NCBI GenBank assembly: GCA_934254815.1
Contig: CAKQME010000005.1
Span: forward strand, 1 to 64,000
Reading direction: 5' to 3'
DNA length: 64,000 bases
From: an uncultured Clostridia bacterium
Lineage (GTDB): Bacteria; Bacillota; Clostridia; Christensenellales; Borkfalkiaceae
Shown here piece by piece: positions 25,524 through 34,723 of the stretch; positions within the stretch are counted from its first letter, which is position 1; each line of letters starts with the position of its first letter. The position numbers and the translations under genes were made by a program. Below the pieces are notes generated by a model. The model had not been told where the DNA came from, did no database searches, and saw only the letters and a list, made by a program, of their open reading frames with translations.

Positions 25524-26507
25524 ATGCTTAAAAAATCTTATGCGGTAGGACTTGTCGGCGCAACGGGACTTATCGGAAATAAATTTATAAAAATAATGGA
25601 AAAACGAAATTTCCCAGTTGAAAAGTTTAAAGCTTTCGCCTCGCCTGCCAGCGCGGGGAAAACTCTGTCGGCTTTCGGTAAAAAAGTAATTGTCGAATCT
25701 TTAGACGAAAACTCTTTTAGCGGGCTTGACCTTGTGTTTTTCAGCGCAGGAAAAGAAATTTCTTTAAAATTCGCCCCGATAGCCGAAAATGCCGGCGCAA
25801 TCGTTATCGATAACTCGTCGGCATTCAGAATGAACGATAACATCCCTTTGGTTGTTCCGGAAATAAACATCGACGCAATCAATCTGAATAAAACGAAAAT
25901 TATCGCAAACCCTAATTGTTCTACCGTTCAGGCGGTTTTACCGCTTAAATACATTGCAAGAACTTACGGAATAAAGCGAATAATTTATTCAACATATCAA
26001 GCCGTAAGCGGTAGCGGAAAAAAAGGCGTTAAGGATCTGCTTCTTACACGGCAGGGATTTTCGCCGTTATATTATCCCTTGCCGATTTCAGACACCTGTA
26101 TTTGCGAAATAGGCAGCTTATCCGACGGCGAATATACAGAAGAAGAGATAAAAATGCGGTGCGAAACCTGTAAAATTCTGGGTATAAACATTCCCGTTTC
26201 GGCAACCTGCATACGAGTGCCGACCGAAAATTGTCATCTCGTATCGGTAGAAGCCGAGTTAAACCGCAATTTCGAACTTTCGGAAATAGAAAGAGAAATC
26301 GCTTTTACCGAAGGAATAAAAATTTCAGACTTTCCGTCTGCAGTCTCGGCAGACGGAAAAGGCGAAGTATTTGTCGGTAGAGTAAGAAAAAGCACCGCAT
26401 TTGAAAACGGAATTTCGTTTATTACCGTAGCCGACAATACACTTAAAGGAGCCGGACTGAACGCCGTGCAAATTGCGGAAGCTCTTATGAACTTAAACAA
26501 ACTATAA
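25524..26507 (+). CDS. asd: Aspartate-semialdehyde dehydrogenase
   Basis: 327 residues. NADP-binding GLVGATGLIGNKFI at the N-terminus, catalytic Cys132 in ANPNCSTVQ, and the C-terminal ISFITVADNTLKGAGLNAVQ. It reduces aspartyl phosphate to aspartate semialdehyde for lysine/diaminopimelate, threonine and methionine. The active-site histidine region is VPTENCHLVSVE, slightly unlike the usual VPV..GH, but the Arg of ATCIRVPTENCH is kept. It stands alone with its own promoter and terminator. Confidence 0.92.
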   Translation: MLKKSYAVGLVGATGLIGNKFIKIMEKRNFPVEKFKAFASPASAGKTLSAFGKKVIVESLDENSFSGLDLVFFSAGKEISLKFAPIAENAGAIVIDNSSAFRMNDNIPLVVPEINIDAINLNKTKIIANPNCSTVQAVLPLKYIARTYGIKRIIYSTYQAVSGSGKKGVKDLLLTRQGFSPLYYPLPISDTCICEIGSLSDGEYTEEEIKMRCETCKILGINIPVSATCIRVPTENCHLVSVEAELNRNFELSEIEREIAFTEGIKISDFPSAVSADGKGEVFVGRVRKSTAFENGISFITVADNTLKGAGLNAVQIAEALMNLNKL

Positions 26508-26517
26508 AAATAATATA

Positions 26518-26552
26518 TCCGCCGTTCTACTGAAAAAACGGCGGACTTTATT
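26518..26552. terminator. Bidirectional terminator between asd and the nucleotidyltransferase gene
   Basis: TCCGCCGTT (26518-26526) pairs with AACGGCGGA (26537-26545), then CTTTATTTTCT on the plus strand; the minus side is AT-rich. The two flanking genes converge here. Confidence 0.8.
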
Positions 26553-26554
26553 TT

Positions 26555-27706
26555 CTAATCTTCGACTATTTTAGCGATTTTTTTAGCCTTTGCCACGTCT
26601 TCGGCTGTCATACCTTTAAACGTCCTGAAATTTGATTTGACGTTGCCGAATCTTGTAAACAACGCGGTAAACCAACGTATGACCCATATCAACGGTAACA
26701 AAACAGGCGCTTTTTCCAACACGGGATAACCTATTTTTAATTCTTTAACGGGAGGAAAGGCTCTGCGCATAAAATACTTACGTTTTGCCTGCTTTACGTT
26801 TTCGCTGTTTACGCCAACTTTAAGAACGGAGCTTTGTTTTGCCGTTCCGTAAACTCCGCCGTCAAGTATATAATCCGTCAACGCTTCGGTATCGTCGTCA
26901 AAAACTTCGTCGTTAAACCAACAGCGGGAAAGCTTTTCCATCTTTTTTGAAAATTTATACAGTCCTAATTTTTTAAGCTCGCCGTCGAGATATTCGTCAT
27001 CGAGATTCGGAAATTTCTTTCTGTACAAATACACGTCTGAAACGGCTTTAACTCCGCAACCGCCTGCAATAAAATGCTTGCCCATATGCGCAATATGAGT
27101 AAGATAAGTATCTTCGTCTGATAATCTTCTGCGACAGCCGCCTTCGGCAACCGCATATGTTTTCTGCCATATATCAGAAAAATATTGGCAATAATTCGTT
27201 CCGCGCATTATCGCAATGTGCGGTTCGATAGTTATCTCGTCCAGCTGCCACAAATCGTGGTTGCCGCCTTTTGCGTCGCTTTTCATTTCAAAGCCCGTTT
27301 CACTCAAAACTTTTCTGACCCGTTCGATAGAGTTTTCTTCGAAAAGCATATCGACGTCGCAGGAAACGCGCATTTCTTTATGAGGATAAAGCTCACGAAA
27401 AATAGAACCTTTCATAGGAAGATAATCTATTTTTTCGGCTTCGAATTTATCAAAAATAAGTTCCTGATAATGTTCCTGTTTCATCTGTTGACCGACAGCG
27501 CTTAAAAAATGCGCGTAAACGGCTTCATTGACTTTTCCTGGAACAGTTGTTTTTTCAAAAGCATAAAATGCAAAATTCCAACAATTATGCGCCGAGATCA
27601 GTCTCATCAACTCGCCCCACTCGGAAAAACCCGATATATCCGGCGTTTTTTCGTTTAAAGCGCAAGATATAATCTCTAAAAATTTAACTTTTACTTTACT
27701 CAACAT
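26555..27706 (-). CDS. Nucleotidyltransferase-family protein (PF14907 type)
   Basis: 383 residues. KGSIFRELYPHKEMRVSCDV followed by DMLF is the hallmark of the nucleotidyltransferase-like family PF14907, related to the MNT/kanamycin-type fold, with the paired acids in DVDM. Members sit in polysaccharide and lantibiotic loci and their reactions are largely unknown. The start overlaps the NahK-like gene by 11 bases, so the two are co-expressed, and its substrate may be linked to that sugar kinase (inference). Confidence 0.75.
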   Translation of the reverse strand: MLSKVKVKFLEIISCALNEKTPDISGFSEWGELMRLISAHNCWNFAFYAFEKTTVPGKVNEAVYAHFLSAVGQQMKQEHYQELIFDKFEAEKIDYLPMKGSIFRELYPHKEMRVSCDVDMLFEENSIERVRKVLSETGFEMKSDAKGGNHDLWQLDEITIEPHIAIMRGTNYCQYFSDIWQKTYAVAEGGCRRRLSDEDTYLTHIAHMGKHFIAGGCGVKAVSDVYLYRKKFPNLDDEYLDGELKKLGLYKFSKKMEKLSRCWFNDEVFDDDTEALTDYILDGGVYGTAKQSSVLKVGVNSENVKQAKRKYFMRRAFPPVKELKIGYPVLEKAPVLLPLIWVIRWFTALFTRFGNVKSNFRTFKGMTAEDVAKAKKIAKIVED

Positions 27707-28802
27707 CGCTGTATTTTTCCACCACGTTTTTCATTTCTTCGTATCTCGATAACATGTCTTTAGCCAACGCCAACTGACATCTTGCGCGTACAAGGTTATG
27801 TTCGGGATAATCTGTTTTGAAATATTTATCTCCGTCGAGATAATCGGTTAAAAATCTTAAACCGCACTCTACGGTCATCGTAACGGCACCGAGCGCTAAA
27901 GTGTTTTTTTCAGCAGCGGAAAGAGTTTTGCCGACCATAGACAAAAATCCGCGCGTAAACGCTTCGTATTTTTTCATATCGAGTTTTACGAGAGAAACGT
28001 CTTTTTCGTCTTCGTCGCAGGTGTTAGCCGTAAATCGTATGGCGTCACCGAAATCAAACCCCACAAGCCCCGGCATTACCGTATCGAGATCTATAACCGA
28101 CAAATGAGAAAATGTATCTTTATCAAACAACACGTTATTACATTTCGTATCGTTATGCGTTACTTTTAAAGGTAATTCGCCGCGCTTTTGCATCTTATAC
28201 ATTTCCGTCGCTATATTTTCAAGCGATTTGTATTCTTCTATTTCACTGAGTACTCCGGACTTTCTCCCCATTACGTCCTGACTGACGGTTTCGTCAAACG
28301 TAGCATATCTCATAACCGTATTATGGAAATGCGGTATAGCGATATTTAAATTTTCGACGGGAAAATCCGCAAGGTGCATTTGAAATTCCCCGAAAGCTTT
28401 TCCCGATTCTTCAATAACTTTAAGATTATTAGTAATATTAAACGTTACGGAATCGTCGATATATCTGCAACAACGCCAAAATCCGCCCTCTCCGTCTTCA
28501 ATATAATATTTTCCGCTTTCTGCGCATTGATAATGTAAAACAAATCTTTTTGCGCTTATACCCGTCGCTTTTATTTTTTTACGAATATATTCGGTTACTC
28601 CGACAATATTATCCATTACTTCTATCGGATTTTTAAAAACGTAGGTGTTTATTCTCTGTAAAATATAATCTTTGATTTCTCCGTCGCGAATAAAGTAAAC
28701 TTTATAAGTCGTATTTATATGCCCGTTAGTGAGCGACTCAAAACTGCTGTATTCTCCCTCGATACCGAATCTGCGGCATATTCTCTCAATTTTTCTGTTC
28801 AT
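27696..28802 (-). CDS. nahK: N-acetylhexosamine 1-kinase-like phosphotransferase (NahK family)
   Basis: 368 residues of the aminoglycoside/choline kinase fold. Conserved blocks agree with NahK of bifidobacteria as I remember it: NGHINTTYKV (27-36), YILQRINTYVF, VTHNDTKCNNVLF (catalytic D218, N223), VIDLDTVMPG and FDFGDAIRF (metal site), and YPEHNLVRARCQ near the end. NahK phosphorylates GlcNAc/GalNAc at C1 in the lacto-N-biose/galacto-N-biose pathway for milk and mucin glycans. AAGGA precedes the ATG. The partner phosphorylase and UDP-sugar genes are not in the window. Confidence 0.8.
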   Translation of the reverse strand: MNRKIERICRRFGIEGEYSSFESLTNGHINTTYKVYFIRDGEIKDYILQRINTYVFKNPIEVMDNIVGVTEYIRKKIKATGISAKRFVLHYQCAESGKYYIEDGEGGFWRCCRYIDDSVTFNITNNLKVIEESGKAFGEFQMHLADFPVENLNIAIPHFHNTVMRYATFDETVSQDVMGRKSGVLSEIEEYKSLENIATEMYKMQKRGELPLKVTHNDTKCNNVLFDKDTFSHLSVIDLDTVMPGLVGFDFGDAIRFTANTCDEDEKDVSLVKLDMKKYEAFTRGFLSMVGKTLSAAEKNTLALGAVTMTVECGLRFLTDYLDGDKYFKTDYPEHNLVRARCQLALAKDMLSRYEEMKNVVEKYSDVE

Positions 28803-28832
28803 TACATTTCCTTAAAATTTTTGTACTTCACG

Positions 28833-28861
28833 ATTTTAACACTTTTTTATATAAAAAGCAA
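28833..28861 (-). promoter_or_regulatory. Promoter of the NahK-like gene
   Basis: TTGCTT (28861-28856), a 17-base spacer and TAAAAT (28838-28833) with an extended TG; the -35 box overlaps the T-run of the upstream gene's terminator. Confidence 0.6.
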
Positions 28862-28884
28862 TAAAAATGCCGTTATACCCGGCA
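28858..28884 (-). terminator. Short terminator after the PfkB-family kinase gene
   Basis: TGCCG/CGGCA (28868-28872 with 28880-28884), loop of 7, then TTTTTATTGC on the minus strand. The 5-bp stem is short. Confidence 0.55.
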
Positions 28885-28897
28885 AGAAAAATCATTA

Positions 28898-29824
28898 TCA
28901 GTATATTTTTTCAACTTTTATGCGGTCATATATTTCAAGAAATTTATCTTTATAAAATAAATTCGTTCCGGGCGTCATAACCGATGCCGTACCCGCTGCC
29001 ACGGCGCAATGTAAAATTTCTTCTTTCGACGCGTTCTGTTCGGTCATGAGAGCTACTGCGGCAATCATTCCGTCGCCCGCGCCGACCGTACTGTTGACGG
29101 CTACCGTCGCGCTCTTACAAAACAACGCCGAATTTCCGTCGACAAGAAATGCGCCTTTTCTTCCGAGCGATAATAAGACGTTTTCCGCGCCGGCTTCTAT
29201 TAAATATCTGCAACCCGACAGCATATCTTCGTAGCCGTCGCAATGGATACCTGTAATTTCCTGCAATTCGTCAAGATTAGGCTTCACAAGGTAAGCGCCG
29301 CATTTTAACGCGTTAAGCAATTTATCTCCGGTGGTATCTACTATTATTTTCGCGTTCGGACATACACGCCCCGATAATTTAAAATAATAGTCTTCATTTA
29401 CCCCCGTAGGAAGAGAGCCGCTCATTACCACAACGTCGGCGTTGGAAGACAAATTGCCGACAAGTTCGAGTAATTCTTCTTGTTTTTCTTCGGAAACAGC
29501 TTCGCCTTTATCGTTTATCTCGGTCATCATAGCGCGCTTATCGACTATTTTATAGTTCGTTCTCGCAGAACCTCTGTTCCATACGAAAGTATTTTTTACC
29601 CCTTCATCGTCAAGCGCATGCACAAACATTTTACCGTTATCGTCAAACATAAACCCTGTAGCAAAGCTATCGCCGTCGAGTCTGGCGACTCCTACGGCGA
29701 CGTTTAAAGCCTTACCCGAATAAGTTATAACTTTATTCTCGACGCGGTTTACCGCGCCTGTTTTTAACGTATCGAGTTCAATTGTACAATCCACGCTCGG
29801 ATTAGGACAAACCGACAATATCAT
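28898..29824 (-). CDS. PfkB-family kinase (1-phosphofructokinase / tagatose-6-phosphate kinase type)
   Basis: 308 residues. ILSVCPNPSVDCTIELD at the start is typical of FruK/LacC; GSLPTGV mid-protein and VNSTVGAGDGMIAA near residue 250 hold the anion hole and catalytic Asp. It phosphorylates a phosphosugar such as fructose-1-phosphate or tagatose-6-phosphate to the bisphosphate. No PTS or DeoR-type regulator gene is next to it, so the substrate is unclear. GAGGT precedes the ATG. Confidence 0.85.
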   Translation of the reverse strand: MILSVCPNPSVDCTIELDTLKTGAVNRVENKVITYSGKALNVAVGVARLDGDSFATGFMFDDNGKMFVHALDDEGVKNTFVWNRGSARTNYKIVDKRAMMTEINDKGEAVSEEKQEELLELVGNLSSNADVVVMSGSLPTGVNEDYYFKLSGRVCPNAKIIVDTTGDKLLNALKCGAYLVKPNLDELQEITGIHCDGYEDMLSGCRYLIEAGAENVLLSLGRKGAFLVDGNSALFCKSATVAVNSTVGAGDGMIAAVALMTEQNASKEEILHCAVAAGTASVMTPGTNLFYKDKFLEIYDRIKVEKIY

Positions 29825-29894
29825 TTAAGCATTACCTCGCAAGCACATCTCACACGTCGCCCGCCGAAATTTCTTCCGACGGGCGGCAACGATT

Positions 29895-31949
29895 TTATCT
29901 CTTATTTTCTTCTATCACTTTACCTTGTAAATTGGACGGCAATTCTTCATAACGAACAAATTCCGTGACATAACTTCCTCTGCCCTGAGTCATACTTCTC
30001 AAATCTATAGCGTATTTGAGTATTTCGGACTGCGGAGCTTCCGCAGTAATCACGGCTTTACCTTCGACGGTATCGGTGCCGAGTATACGACCTCTTCGCT
30101 TATTCATATCTCCCATTATATCGCCCATATAATTATCGGGAACGGTTATTTCCATTTTCATAACGGGTTCGAGAATACAAGGCGAAGCTTTTGACATACC
30201 GTCCTGATAAGCAAGTTTAGCGGCGGAGACAAACGCTACTTCTTTACTGTCAACCGGGTGCGAACTGCCGTCGAATAAAGTACATTTAATATTTACGACG
30301 GGAAAACCTGCCAGAACGCCCTCTTTCACCGCTTCGCGAAGTCCTTTATCGACTGCAGGTATAAATTGACGGGGAACAACGCCGCCGACAACCGCGTCGA
30401 CAAATTCATAAACGCCGTCTTCCGCGCCGGGTTCGAAACGTACTTTACAATGTCCGTATTGCCCCGCTCCGCCGGATTGCTTTTTATGCTTTCCCTCGCC
30501 TTCGGCGGATTTTCTGATAGTCTCCCTGTATGCGACCTTAGGCTCCGTAAGCGTTGCTTCTGACCCGTATTTCGTCTTAAGTTTCTTACACAATACGGAG
30601 AGCTGAGTATCTCCCACGCCGATAATAAGCATTTCGCCCGTATCGGAATTTTTTTCTATACGGAAAGAATTATCCTCTTCCTGCAGTTTTTTAAGCCCCG
30701 CAAAAACTTTATCTTCGTCTCCTTTTTTGGCAGAGCCTACCGCCATAGCGTACTCCGCAGCGGGCATTTCTATAGGAGCCGTTACGGCTTTACCGTCAAG
30801 ACTTAAAGTATCGCCCGTCGCAACCGAACCGAGCTTTGCAAACGCGCCGATATCGCCCGCGCCGATTTCATCCGTCGGTATCTGTTTTTTACCGCGTAAA
30901 AAATATATCGAACTTATTTTCTCGGTTTCTCCCGTTCTGTAATTTATAAGCGAATCACCCGATTTTACGATTCCGCTTATTACTTTGAACATATTCATTC
31001 TTCCTACAAAAGGATCTACAACGGTTTTGAATATTCTCACTATCGGTTTAGCATTGACGTCGGGTTTTACTTCGGTTTTGTTTCCGTCTATCGTCACTTC
31101 GACGGGTTTTGCGTCGGTAGGAGATAAAAGCGTAGACACCATTTTATCCATCAGGTTGAATATGCCCTGATTTTTAAGCGCGCTTCCGCCCAAAACGGTA
31201 ATAGTAGTACACGCTTTAACGCCGAGTTTCACTCCGCGCTCTATTTCTTCACCCGTCAAATCGCCGTCCGCAAAAAACTTATCGAGTAATTCTTCGTCGT
31301 TTTCCGCCGCCGCTTCGCAAAGCGCGGTATGCGCCTCTTCATAATCTGCCAGAAGTCTTTCGGGAATAGGATGTTCGTTTCGCTCCCAATCTCTTAACAC
31401 GCCGTAAGCCACTTTGACAAAGCCTTTCATTTTCTCGTCGACCATATTAGGAATTATCATCGGCGCGATTTTATTTCCGTATTTTTCTTTTATGGCGTGT
31501 ACCGTCTTTACAAAACTACTGTTTTCTTTATCAAGCCCGTTAATAAACAATATCGACGGTTTTTTATTTTTTAAACAATATTCTATAGCTTTTTCCGTGC
31601 CGACGGTGAGCGTTCCGCTACCCCCGGTAACTATAAGCGCGCTGTCCGCCGCAGCCAAAGCTTCGCTTCTCTCGCCCTCAAAATCAAAAAAACCGGGAAC
31701 GTCGAGTAAGTTGAACACGACGTGTCTTCCTTTTCTGTCTGTATATTCGCAACGCGAAGAAGTTAAACTTATAGAAGTTTTTCTCGCTATTTCTTCGGCG
31801 TCGTAATCGCTGACGGTATTTCCGTCGTCAACTCTGCCTTGCCTGTCTATCGCCCCTGCGTTAAACAAAATAGCTTCGGTTAAAGTGGTTTTCCCCTCTC
31901 CGCTGTGACCTATAATTGCTACGTTTCTGATTTCGTCCGTTTTAGTCAT
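29895..31949 (-). CDS. Elongation factor G-like GTPase (EF-G paralogue)
   Basis: 684 residues. G1 is GHSGEGKTTL (not the GHIDAGKTT of true EF-G), DVPG is G3 and INGLDKE replaces the usual NKMD-type G4. Domains II-V follow (SAKKGDEDKV; GSGGAGQYG-like segment KKQSGGAGQYGHCKV; RRGRILGTDTVEG). This is the EF-G-like family of Thermotoga/Clostridia rather than FusA. Its role may be ribosome recycling or rescue; not known. The Shine-Dalgarno sequence (GGCGG) is weak. An inverted repeat without a T tail (~29857-29890) follows the stop. Confidence 0.85.
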   Translation of the reverse strand: MTKTDEIRNVAIIGHSGEGKTTLTEAILFNAGAIDRQGRVDDGNTVSDYDAEEIARKTSISLTSSRCEYTDRKGRHVVFNLLDVPGFFDFEGERSEALAAADSALIVTGGSGTLTVGTEKAIEYCLKNKKPSILFINGLDKENSSFVKTVHAIKEKYGNKIAPMIIPNMVDEKMKGFVKVAYGVLRDWERNEHPIPERLLADYEEAHTALCEAAAENDEELLDKFFADGDLTGEEIERGVKLGVKACTTITVLGGSALKNQGIFNLMDKMVSTLLSPTDAKPVEVTIDGNKTEVKPDVNAKPIVRIFKTVVDPFVGRMNMFKVISGIVKSGDSLINYRTGETEKISSIYFLRGKKQIPTDEIGAGDIGAFAKLGSVATGDTLSLDGKAVTAPIEMPAAEYAMAVGSAKKGDEDKVFAGLKKLQEEDNSFRIEKNSDTGEMLIIGVGDTQLSVLCKKLKTKYGSEATLTEPKVAYRETIRKSAEGEGKHKKQSGGAGQYGHCKVRFEPGAEDGVYEFVDAVVGGVVPRQFIPAVDKGLREAVKEGVLAGFPVVNIKCTLFDGSSHPVDSKEVAFVSAAKLAYQDGMSKASPCILEPVMKMEITVPDNYMGDIMGDMNKRRGRILGTDTVEGKAVITAEAPQSEILKYAIDLRSMTQGRGSYVTEFVRYEELPSNLQGKVIEENKR

Positions 31950-32004
31950 TTAATTTTTCCGCCTAGTCATATATTTTTCGGTAAATTCGTCTACCGTTAT
32001 TATA

Positions 32005-32033
32005 ATTATACAGCATAGAAAGCGGAAATTCAA
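32005..32033 (-). promoter_or_regulatory. Promoter of the EF-G-like gene
   Basis: TTGAAT (32033-32028), a 17-base spacer and TATAAT (32010-32005). Confidence 0.75.
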
Positions 32034-32059
32034 CCGACTTTTAAAAATTCTTAAATTTT

Positions 32060-32104
32060 TTTCGCAAAAAGACCGACGCGTTTTTTAACGGCGTCGGTCT
32101 TTTC
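32060..32104 (-). terminator. Terminator of copA
   Basis: GACCGACGC...GCGTCGGTC stem extended by flanking A/T pairs (32066-32104), followed on the minus strand by TTTTTGCGAAAAAAA. Confidence 0.85.
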
Positions 32105-32126
32105 CTATCGGATTACCTGCTATAAT

Positions 32127-32339
32127 TTATCTTTCTATCTTTTTTACGGTATAACCTGCCGCTTCGATTGCGGATTTTATCGCTTCGTCGGTCACGTCAG
32201 AATGCGAGAACTCGGCGCGTTTTTTCTTTAAATCGACTTCGGCGTCTATTCCGAGATTTTTAAAAGTTTCCGTAACGCGCTTTTTGCAATGGTCGCACAT
32301 CATTCCGTCAATGTAAACCGTAGTTTTCCGATCTTTCAT
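32127..32339 (-). CDS. Possible internal CopZ-like copper chaperone from within copA
   Basis: An in-frame ATG at 32339 inside copA gives a 70-residue protein starting MKDRKTTVYIDGMMCDHC, a complete HMA fold of CopZ size. AAAGGAG (32354-32348) lies exactly 8 bases upstream, a stronger initiation site than many real starts in this window. Copper chaperone genes usually sit right after copA; here the two reading frames are joined. Either the fused form, or the free form, or both may exist. Confidence 0.5.
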   Translation of the reverse strand: MKDRKTTVYIDGMMCDHCKKRVTETFKNLGIDAEVDLKKKRAEFSHSDVTDEAIKSAIEAAGYTVKKIER

Positions 32340-34631
32340 ATCATCATCTCCTTTATTTCCGTCTGAACTTTGTAATACGGCAATTTTGCCGTCGTTCTTC
32401 AATTGTATAAGATTAAGCCTGAGAGCGTTAAGAACAACCGATACGCTCGACAAGCTCATCGCCGCCGAAGCGTACATGGGGTTCATCATAACGCCGAGCG
32501 GATATAATGCTCCGCAAGCTATAGGTATAAGTATAATATTATAGAAAAATGCCCAGAACAAATTTTCTTTTATATTACGCATTACCGCTTTACCGAGTTT
32601 TATCGCGCTCGCAACGTCTCTTAAATCGCTTTTTATAAGAACCGCGTCCGCGCTTTCGATAGCGATATCGGTTCCCGCGCCGATAGCGACGCCTACATAT
32701 GCGGCAGTCAAAGCGGGAGCGTCGTTCACTCCGTCACCTACCATCATAACTTTATCGCCGTTTGCGGCAGCCTCTCTTACTTCGGAATATTTATCGTTAG
32801 GTAAAACCTCCGCCTTATAATCGATTCCGAGTTCGTCAGCGACTTTTTTAGCGGCAAGTTTATTATCACCCGTAAGCATAACAACTTTCAGGTTCATCGC
32901 TTTAAACTGCTTTACCGCCTGCCTTGCCCCTTCGGTTACTTTATCTTCTACGGTAAAATACCCCGCAAGCCGTCCGTCTATTCCGACGAACAGTACGGTC
33001 GAATTTTCTGCGGCGATTTTTTCAAGTTCGCTTTTTTCTTCGTCGCCCGATACAAGTTCGGAAAGCGTAAGTCGGAGATTACCTACAACTACTTTTTTAC
33101 CGTCGATTACGGCGATCAACCCCTGCCCCTGAACCGCTTTAAAATCTTCCGACTTTAAAATATTTACATCGGCTTTTTCCGCCGCCTCTATAATTGGCTT
33201 TGCAAGCGGGTGCGAACTCTGTTTTTCAGCCGAAGCCGCGAACGAAAGCAATTCGTTTTCGGTTACTCCGCCGAAAGTTTTTATAGACGTAATAATCGGT
33301 TTGTTTGCCGTAAGCGTTCCCGTTTTATCAAGCATAACCGTATCGACCGACGCGAGTTTTTGCAAAGCTTCGCCGCTTTTTACCAGTATTCCGTTCTCGG
33401 CGGCTTTACCCGTGCCGACCATAAGAGCGACAGGAGTTGCCAACCCCAACGCGCACGGACAGGAAACCACCAGAACCGAAACGGCTATATTTACCGCAAA
33501 TGAAACGCTTTCGCCTATAATAAGCCACACGGCAAAAGCTACGAGCGCGATCGCGATTACGACAGGAACGAAATATCCCGCCACTTTATCTGCAATTTTG
33601 GCTATCGGCACTTTAGTCGAATTAGCGTCTTCTACAAGCTTGACGATTTTATAAACCGTACTGTCTTCGCCAACGTTTTCGGCTTTGAATTTACAATACC
33701 CGCCGCCGAACACAGTTCCACAAACAACCGTATCCCCCTCCGTTTTATATACGGGCATACTTTCGCCCGTTATCGCTGATTCGTCGGCGTAACCGCCGCC
33801 CGATATTATTTTACCGTCGCAGGGAACGGAATAACCGTCTTTAAGTATTACGGTGTCGCCTTTTTTTAATTCAGACGCGACAATTTCTTTTTCTTCGCCG
33901 TCCACTTCGATAACCGCCCTGTCGGGAGCCAAAGCAAGCAACTTTCCTATTGCCGACATCGTTTTATTTTTCGAACGCTCTTCGAGATATTTGCCGAGCG
34001 TTATCAGGGCTACTATCATCGCCGCACCCTCGAAATAAAGATTGTGCATATATTTATGCATAAGCTCGTGATCCGAGTTAAAATGTCCTATCGCAATCAT
34101 TACTACCGAAAAAATTCCGTACAGAAACGATACCGACGAACCGAGCGCGACAAGGCTATCCATATTAGGGCTGAGTTTAAAAAGATTTTTAAAACCGACG
34201 CGATAATAATCGAAATTGACTATCATTACAGCCAGCGCTATAACCGCCTGCGCCACAGAACCCGAAATCGCGCCCCGCATACTTTCGTCCATAGCGTCGA
34301 GGAACCACGGTACCGGTATACCTACCATAGACCCCATAGCTATATACATCAGAATAACGACAAGCGGCAATGAAATAATAAGCCTTGTTAAAAGCTTCTT
34401 TTCTCTCTCGCTTCCCCTCTTGTGAGTTACTCCCTCTTTCAGCGTATACCCCGCTTCGGTTACGGCTTTTCGTATTTCGTCCGTCAAATCGACTTCCGTT
34501 TCGACGCTCATCGCGCCCGTGAGCAGGTTTACAGTAACGGATTTTACGCCGTCAAGTTTTTTTACGCTTTTTTCTACTCTTGCCTGACATGCGGAACAAG
34601 TCATTCCGCCTACCGTGTATTGTTTAATCAT
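32127..34631 (-). CDS. copA: Copper-transporting P1B-type ATPase with HMA domains at both ends
   Basis: 834 residues. N-terminal HMA domain with GMTCSAC (9-15); eight membrane segments; TGES (288-291), CPC metal site (391-393) and phosphorylated D435 in DKTGT; MVGDGVNDAPAL hinge. CPC plus the N-x6-YN-type and M-x2-SS signatures (FYNIILIPIACG; MYASAAMSLSSVSVV) mark a Cu(I) exporter. Unusually, residues 765-834 are a second HMA domain (GMMCDHC) after the last membrane segment, preceded by an internal ribosome binding site and ATG that could also yield it as a free 70-residue chaperone. AAGGAGAT precedes the main ATG. No CsoR/CopY gene lies nearby. Confidence 0.92.
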   Translation of the reverse strand: MIKQYTVGGMTCSACQARVEKSVKKLDGVKSVTVNLLTGAMSVETEVDLTDEIRKAVTEAGYTLKEGVTHKRGSEREKKLLTRLIISLPLVVILMYIAMGSMVGIPVPWFLDAMDESMRGAISGSVAQAVIALAVMIVNFDYYRVGFKNLFKLSPNMDSLVALGSSVSFLYGIFSVVMIAIGHFNSDHELMHKYMHNLYFEGAAMIVALITLGKYLEERSKNKTMSAIGKLLALAPDRAVIEVDGEEKEIVASELKKGDTVILKDGYSVPCDGKIISGGGYADESAITGESMPVYKTEGDTVVCGTVFGGGYCKFKAENVGEDSTVYKIVKLVEDANSTKVPIAKIADKVAGYFVPVVIAIALVAFAVWLIIGESVSFAVNIAVSVLVVSCPCALGLATPVALMVGTGKAAENGILVKSGEALQKLASVDTVMLDKTGTLTANKPIITSIKTFGGVTENELLSFAASAEKQSSHPLAKPIIEAAEKADVNILKSEDFKAVQGQGLIAVIDGKKVVVGNLRLTLSELVSGDEEKSELEKIAAENSTVLFVGIDGRLAGYFTVEDKVTEGARQAVKQFKAMNLKVVMLTGDNKLAAKKVADELGIDYKAEVLPNDKYSEVREAAANGDKVMMVGDGVNDAPALTAAYVGVAIGAGTDIAIESADAVLIKSDLRDVASAIKLGKAVMRNIKENLFWAFFYNIILIPIACGALYPLGVMMNPMYASAAMSLSSVSVVLNALRLNLIQLKNDGKIAVLQSSDGNKGDDDMKDRKTTVYIDGMMCDHCKKRVTETFKNLGIDAEVDLKKKRAEFSHSDVTDEAIKSAIEAAGYTVKKIER
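32337..32354 (-). promoter_or_regulatory. Internal ribosome binding site and ATG within copA
   Basis: AAAGGAG at 32354-32348, 8-base spacing, ATG at 32339-32337, all within the copA frame. The codons between (for GDDD) form the linker from the last membrane segment to the C-terminal HMA domain. Confidence 0.65.
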
Positions 34632-34723
34632 AATATCTCCTTACACCCGTTTCTTCGTTGAATCCGTCGGATGATTTAACGGATAATCGTGCTATATGGG
34701 CATTATTTATCAATCGCGTACAT

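Noticed and set aside
29850..29895. Terminator after the EF-G-like gene
   Set aside because: An 8-bp GC-rich inverted repeat exists but no T tract follows on the minus strand, so it is noted only in the gene entry.
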